Source of the DNA: Clostridiaceae bacterium
GTDB taxonomy: Bacteria > Bacillota > Clostridia > CAYPLH01 > DUMO01
Assembly: GCA_012839865.1 (NCBI GenBank)
Contig: DUMO01000028.1
Coordinates: 1 to 55,977 of the forward strand
Direction: 5' to 3'
Length of the DNA stretch: 55,977 nucleotides
Shown here: positions 52,156 to 55,977 of the stretch, in pieces
Position numbering within the stretch: the stretch's first letter is position 1
Layout of the letters: each line of letters starts with the position of its first letter
Translations under genes and position numbers: made by a program
Notes under the pieces: model-generated
What the model was told of the DNA's origin: nothing
The model's input: the letters and a program-made list of their open reading frames with translations, nothing else
The model's database searches: none

Positions 52156-52184
52156 AAAAGCAAAGCCAAATCCTACTTTGGCTT
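52156..52184 (-). terminator. possible terminator between darA and yaaR
   Basis: Minus-strand AAGCCAAA-gtagga-TTTGGCTT followed by TGCTTTTTC. It would split or attenuate the tmk-darA from the yaaR-holB-ricT transcripts. Confidence 0.55.
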
Positions 52185-52293
52185 GTGACCCGGCTTTCAG
52201 CATGTCCTTTATATTAACCTTCATAAGCAACGTAAAAACCCTATACCAGCCATCTCCAGCATGTTATTTCACAAAACTGATTTTTTATTCAAT

Positions 52294-52623
52294 TTAAACT
52301 TTCTCGAACCTTTCCACATCCAGCACGAAAATTGTTGCTCCACCAACGATAACTTCCACCGGGTAAGGCATGAAAGCTGCTCCCATCCCATTGGGTGAGA
52401 TTGCAGAATTGGTTATCTGTTTCCGGCTTTTTGAACGTTTTTTGATTATGGCTATTACATCATCCACCTTGTCTTCATCCACTCCCACAAGCAAAGTGGT
52501 ATTCCCGGCCCTTAAGAATCCACCGGTGGAGCATAGCTTTGTCACGCTAAAGCCATTCTCATTAAGGCTGGTCATTACCTTGTAACCATCATCATCATTA
52601 ACTATTGCAAAAACTAGCTTCAT
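52294..52623 (-). CDS. darA: cyclic-di-AMP receptor DarA (PII-like, YaaQ)
   Basis: 109 residues from ATG 52623 (GGGGG 7 nt upstream). The protein is a trimeric PII-like fold: M-K-L-V-F-A-I-V-N-D-D-D-G, then G-F-S-V-T-K-L-C-S-T-G-G-F-L-R-A-G-N-T-T-L-L-V-G-V and the C-terminal G-G-A-T-I-F-V-L-D-V-E-R-F. The G-G-F-L-R-x-G-N-T-T loop is the c-di-AMP pocket described for DarA/PstA. Its downstream target is unknown. It lies 16 nt after tmk. Confidence 0.94.
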   Translation of the reverse strand: MKLVFAIVNDDDGYKVMTSLNENGFSVTKLCSTGGFLRAGNTTLLVGVDEDKVDDVIAIIKKRSKSRKQITNSAISPNGMGAAFMPYPVEVIVGGATIFVLDVERFEKV

Positions 52624-52639
52624 AAGCTTACCCCCTCTC

Positions 52640-53269
52640 TTATTTGCAAGCACCTGTCAATTTAACAAGATACGTCTTGACATCGCTAAAAATGTCATCT
52701 ACCTTCCTGTTCCCATTTATTACCTTAATTCTTTCCGGGTATTTTTCAGCCAGCGCTAAATAGCCTTTATATACCCTCCTGTGAAAATCAATACTCTCAT
52801 TTTCTATCCTGTCTTTATCCTGGGCTTTAATTCTCCCAAGGGCCACTTCCGGTTCAACATCAAAGAAGAATGTAATATCCGGCCTGATGCTGTCCATTGC
52901 TATTTCATTTATACGAATAATTGTTGCAAGGTCAATCCCTCGCCCGAAACCCTGGTAAACGTAACTGGAATCTACAAAGCGGTCGCAAATTACAATCTTT
53001 CCTTCCTCAATTGCGGGTTTTACAACCTCAAAAACCAGTTGCGCCCTGGATGCTGCATACAGAAGCATTTCCGTCAGCTGCCCCATCTTAAGGTTTGATA
53101 CATCCAGCAAAACATCCCTTATTTTTTCGCTTATTACCGTTCCACCCGGTTCTCTGGTTAACACGACTTTATATCCCATTTTGATAAAAAAGTCGTAAAT
53201 TAAATTTATCTGAGTGGACTTACCTGATCCGTCCAGGCCTTCACATGTAATGAAAATACCTTTTCCCAT
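52640..53269 (-). CDS. tmk: thymidylate kinase
   Basis: 209 residues, AGGAGA before ATG. It phosphorylates dTMP to dTDP. The P-loop is E-G-L-D-G-S-G-K-S-T-Q (10-20). R-E-P-G-G-T and I-C-D-R-F-V-D-S-S-Y-V-Y-Q-G bind dTMP. The lid segment R-I-K-A-Q-D-K-D-R-I-E is present. It follows the decarboxylase gene by 80 nt. Confidence 0.96.
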   Translation of the reverse strand: MGKGIFITCEGLDGSGKSTQINLIYDFFIKMGYKVVLTREPGGTVISEKIRDVLLDVSNLKMGQLTEMLLYAASRAQLVFEVVKPAIEEGKIVICDRFVDSSYVYQGFGRGIDLATIIRINEIAMDSIRPDITFFFDVEPEVALGRIKAQDKDRIENESIDFHRRVYKGYLALAEKYPERIKVINGNRKVDDIFSDVKTYLVKLTGACK

Positions 53270-53349
53270 AGTATGTCTCCTAACAACCGGATGTCCTTAT
53301 GAAAATTTAAACTGCTGTATATATTTACTTACTTACTTTTATTATAGCA

Positions 53350-54765
53350 TCAGCCCACTACATTTACTAGCTGTTTCCCATAAATTCCGTTTACTTTTCC
53401 TCCGGCATCAACTATGCCCAGGACATACCCAATTATCTCATCGGTATAAACCTCTCCGGGTATGATAACAGGAATTCCCGGAGGATAAGGTGTCAAATAA
53501 TCCGAGGCAATGCATCCATTGGCATTGCGTATCGGCACCTTCCTCTGAGGAAGGTCCTCAGCCTCCCTCATACCAATTGCTCTTTCGGGTGTATCAGGAA
53601 TCCTGGAGGGAACCTTGAACCGCAAAGATTCTTCAGCCTGAAAGCTTTCCGCAACCTGCCTGATCCCGCAGGCAAGCTTTGAAAGGTCCTCATTATTGTC
53701 CGATACTGTTGCAATGCATACAATATTGTTCATATCAGACATTTCAACCTGTATATTAAATTTTTCCCGCAGCAATTTTTCTGTTTCAAAGCCCCTCTTG
53801 CAGCCCATGCCAATAACAATCCTGGTGGGGTCATGGCTACCCTTTTGCAAAGAGTCCCCTGTCAATACTGAAATACAATTAATTCCGGCTATTTGTTTTC
53901 GAAAATTATAAATGCTATCCAACAAATCATCCAGCAAAGATTCCCCTTTCTCCTGCATTATTGCACGGGCAATGTCCAGTGAGCACATTACCAGATATGA
54001 AGGGCTGGTAGTTTGCAGCATCCTGAGGTTTCTTTGAAGCTTGTCAATATCAACAGATTTGCTTTTTATATGAATAAAAGCCCCCGGGGTAAGGGCAGGA
54101 AGAGTCTTGTGAGCGCTTTGAATGCTTATATCCGCTCCCTGGTCCATACTGCAAAGGGGCAGTTTTCTATTGAATCTAAGATGTGCTCCGTGGGCTTCAT
54201 CAACAATCAGAATTTTTCCATAGTCATGAACCAGTTTGCTGATTTTACTTATATCAGAGCAAATCCCATAGTAGTTTGGGCTTGTAATTAAAACACCTTT
54301 AGCGTCAGGATAGTCAGTCAGGGCCTTTTCAACAACTGACGGTTCGGTTATGGAAGAAATGCCAAACTCCGGATTATATGCCGGATTGATAAAAACAGGG
54401 TCAATCCCCCACATGGATATTCCATTATATACCGATCTGTGGCAGTCCCGCCCGATTATCAGCCTGTCTCCGGGTCTGCATACTGTTCTCATGGCTGCGA
54501 GCACTCCACAGGTTGAACCGTTCACCAGAAAGAAGGTTTTATCGGCACCAAAAGCTTCTGCTGCCATATCCTGAGCCATAAGTATTGCATCTTCAGGAAA
54601 ATGAAGATTATCAGTTCCCGGTATCTCCGTAACATCATATTTTGCCATGCCGGAGCAGAAAGCTTCGGGTAATCCTTTCCCCATCTTATGACCGGGCATA
54701 TGGAAAGGAACCGGCCGGGAAGCTGCATATTTTTCAATTGCGTCAAAAAGAGGTGCCTTAATCAA
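53350..54765 (-). CDS. Orn/Lys/Arg decarboxylase (YaaO/SpeA-like, PLP-dependent)
   Basis: 471 residues from TTG 54765 (AGGAGG 11 nt upstream). It is a fold-type I PLP enzyme. The PLP lysine is in S-A-H-K-T-L-P-A-L-T-P-G-A (about 220). F-H-M-P-G-H-K near residue 22, T-D-N-L-H-F-P, G-S-T-C-G and V-D-E-A-H-G-A-H-L complete the site. The C-terminal domain carries T-P-Y-P-P-G-I-P. Homologues are arginine or lysine decarboxylases giving agmatine or cadaverine. Arginine is likely because speD is in the genome, but specificity cannot be read. The RBS overlaps the malic enzyme stop, so the two are probably transcribed together. Confidence 0.93.
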   Translation of the reverse strand: MIKAPLFDAIEKYAASRPVPFHMPGHKMGKGLPEAFCSGMAKYDVTEIPGTDNLHFPEDAILMAQDMAAEAFGADKTFFLVNGSTCGVLAAMRTVCRPGDRLIIGRDCHRSVYNGISMWGIDPVFINPAYNPEFGISSITEPSVVEKALTDYPDAKGVLITSPNYYGICSDISKISKLVHDYGKILIVDEAHGAHLRFNRKLPLCSMDQGADISIQSAHKTLPALTPGAFIHIKSKSVDIDKLQRNLRMLQTTSPSYLVMCSLDIARAIMQEKGESLLDDLLDSIYNFRKQIAGINCISVLTGDSLQKGSHDPTRIVIGMGCKRGFETEKLLREKFNIQVEMSDMNNIVCIATVSDNNEDLSKLACGIRQVAESFQAEESLRFKVPSRIPDTPERAIGMREAEDLPQRKVPIRNANGCIASDYLTPYPPGIPVIIPGEVYTDEIIGYVLGIVDAGGKVNGIYGKQLVNVVG

Positions 54766-54780
54766 ATTTCAGCATACCTC

Positions 54781-55953
54781 CTAAATTCTTGCTGTTCCCG
54801 ACTCTCTTGCGGCAGCAGCAACAGCTTCCGCCACCTTTTGCGCGACCCGCTTGTCAAAGGGCTTTGGAATAATATATTCTTCATTCAGTTCATCATCACT
54901 TATAAGGCCGGCTATCGCCTCGGCAGCCGCAATCTTCATTGCATCATTGATATCAGATGCCCTCACATCCAATGCACCACGGAAAATTCCCGGAAAGGCC
55001 AGCACATTGTTTATCTGGTTCGGAAAATCCGACCTTCCTGTGCACATCACTCTTGCTCCGGCTTTTAATGCTTCCTCCGGAAATATTTCAGGTACAGGGT
55101 TTGCCATGGCAAAAATCAAAGGGTCCTTTGCCATACTTTTTACCATCTCGCCTGTTAATGCTCCGGCTACTGATAATCCAATAAAGACATCCGCTCCTTT
55201 TATAACGTCCTTTAACGTGCCTTTTTTGTTTTCAGGATTTGTTATTTCAGCCATCTCCGCCTTCACCGGATTGAGGCCGTCCCTTCCCCTGTATATTGCG
55301 CCCTTGGAATCACATAACACAACCTTTGTAAGCCCCATGCTCATCATTAGTTTTGTCACGGCTATACCTGCCGCTCCTGAGCCATTTACGACGACGCTTA
55401 CATCTTTTATATCCTTCTTCGTCAATTTCAAAGCATTAATCATTGCAGCCAGGGTTACAACCGCGGTCCCGTGCTGGTCGTCATGGAATATGGGTATATC
55501 ACATTCTTCCTTAAGCCTTTTTTCAATTTCAAAGCACCTGGGAGCAGAAATATCCTCAAGGTTTATACCCCCAAAACTTCCCGAAATAAGCTTGATTGTG
55601 TTCACAATCTCGTCAACGTTCTTGGACCTTATGCAAAGGGGAAAAGCATCAACTCCTGCAAAGGTCTTGAAAAGAACACATTTCCCTTCCATGACCGGCA
55701 TTCCCGCTTCAGGACCAATGTCCCCCAGTCCGAGAACCGCTGTGCCATCGGTAATGACAGCCACCATGTTCCACCTTCTTGTATATTCATAAGACAGATT
55801 TACATCATTATGAATTTCAAGGCAAGGCTCTGCAACACCCGGCGTGTATGCCATTGTCAGATCTTTTGCGTCCCTCACCGGAGCCCTGCATGCAATTTCA
55901 ATTTTTCCATGCCATTCTTTGTGCAGTCTGAGCGCATCTTCTTTCAGTGCCAT
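54781..55953 (-). CDS. NAD(P)-dependent malic enzyme
   Basis: 390 residues, the short bacterial form. GGGAGG before ATG. It converts malate to pyruvate and CO2 with NAD(P)H. Y-T-P-G-V-A-E-P-C (about 36) and the metal region F-H-D-D-Q-H-G-T-A (about 155) are intact. The Rossmann loop is V-V-N-G-S-G-A-A-G-I-A (about 188). A-N-P-V-P-E-I binds substrate. In cellulolytic clostridia the malate shunt (PEP carboxykinase, malate dehydrogenase, malic enzyme) substitutes for pyruvate kinase. That role is by analogy. It is the first gene of this minus-strand block within the window. Confidence 0.95.
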   Translation of the reverse strand: MALKEDALRLHKEWHGKIEIACRAPVRDAKDLTMAYTPGVAEPCLEIHNDVNLSYEYTRRWNMVAVITDGTAVLGLGDIGPEAGMPVMEGKCVLFKTFAGVDAFPLCIRSKNVDEIVNTIKLISGSFGGINLEDISAPRCFEIEKRLKEECDIPIFHDDQHGTAVVTLAAMINALKLTKKDIKDVSVVVNGSGAAGIAVTKLMMSMGLTKVVLCDSKGAIYRGRDGLNPVKAEMAEITNPENKKGTLKDVIKGADVFIGLSVAGALTGEMVKSMAKDPLIFAMANPVPEIFPEEALKAGARVMCTGRSDFPNQINNVLAFPGIFRGALDVRASDINDAMKIAAAEAIAGLISDDELNEEYIIPKPFDKRVAQKVAEAVAAAARESGTARI

Positions 55954-55977
55954 ATATGTCCCTCCCTGATTTATCTA

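Overview
The window reads as chromosome of an anaerobic, spore-forming, low-GC clostridium. Pointers to this are spore maturation (spmA, spmB), coat-F-like and Spo0E-like genes, a SleB-type wall hydrolase, a clostridial AbrB with a C-terminal zinc ribbon, a 2[4Fe-4S] ferredoxin, and a giant cyclic glucan synthase. Gene content and base use suggest the cellulolytic Acetivibrio/Ruminiclostridium group, but that placement is inference. I see no tRNA, rRNA, CRISPR array or complete insertion sequence.

Layout. (1) 1-9,330: a left-edge pair holding a truncated SGNH-esterase-like ORF and an excisionase-type HTH gene, a secreted beta-helix protein, a Spo0E-like phosphatase, FabV enoyl reductase, a LysM/SleB wall hydrolase that apparently starts at ATT, a degenerate membrane-anchored Mrr-like protein, SpeD, a PHP hydrolase and two small CotF-like coat genes. 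(2) 9,337-12,015: a compact non-homologous end-joining operon, Ku / ATP ligase / polymerase, with LigD split into two proteins. (3) 12,221-12,495: an unexplained strongly palindromic 275-bp element. (4) 12,564-29,304: gpsA, an 8.7-kb cyclic beta-1,2-glucan synthase gene, a YhaO/YhaN (SbcD/SbcC-like) pair, and a 794-residue membrane-anchored repeat protein. (5) 30,272-34,130, plus strand: an internally deleted sugar-isomerase remnant, a HEAT-repeat protein and a TrkA-TrkH potassium uptake operon. (6) 34,285-38,148: a lipoprotein with a duplicated domain, ispF, ispD and an uncharacterised two-domain protein. (7) 38,434-55,953: a block matching the order of the Bacillus subtilis origin-proximal region: arginine decarboxylase (yaaO), tmk, darA (yaaQ), yaaR, holB, ricT (yaaT), trmN6 (yabB), rsmI (yabC), abrB, metG, tatD (yabD), yabE, ksgA. 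Here spmAB, a ferredoxin and two small genes are inserted, yabA and rnmV are absent, and malic enzyme lies upstream.

Functions that fit together. SpeD and the arginine decarboxylase supply two steps of polyamine synthesis. Ku, ligase and polymerase form one double-strand-break repair pathway, with YhaO/YhaN as a likely second DNA-end-processing pair. Spo0E-like, AbrB (whose promoter carries a perfect Spo0A box just after the start point), SpmA/B, RicT and the coat proteins form a sporulation layer. TrkA/H (potassium) and DarA (c-di-AMP binding) are both linked to osmotic control in Firmicutes.

Intergenic DNA is unusually structured. There are two copies of an IS200/IS605-end-like hairpin 38 kb apart in opposite orientation, several REP-like GC-rich inverted repeats next to stop codons, a metG-tatD spacer with two mutually exclusive foldings, and recurrent TTGCATAA palindromes in leaders. 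Start sites were chosen by ribosome-binding-site spacing. Several genes appear to use TTG, GTG or, unusually, ATT or CTG.
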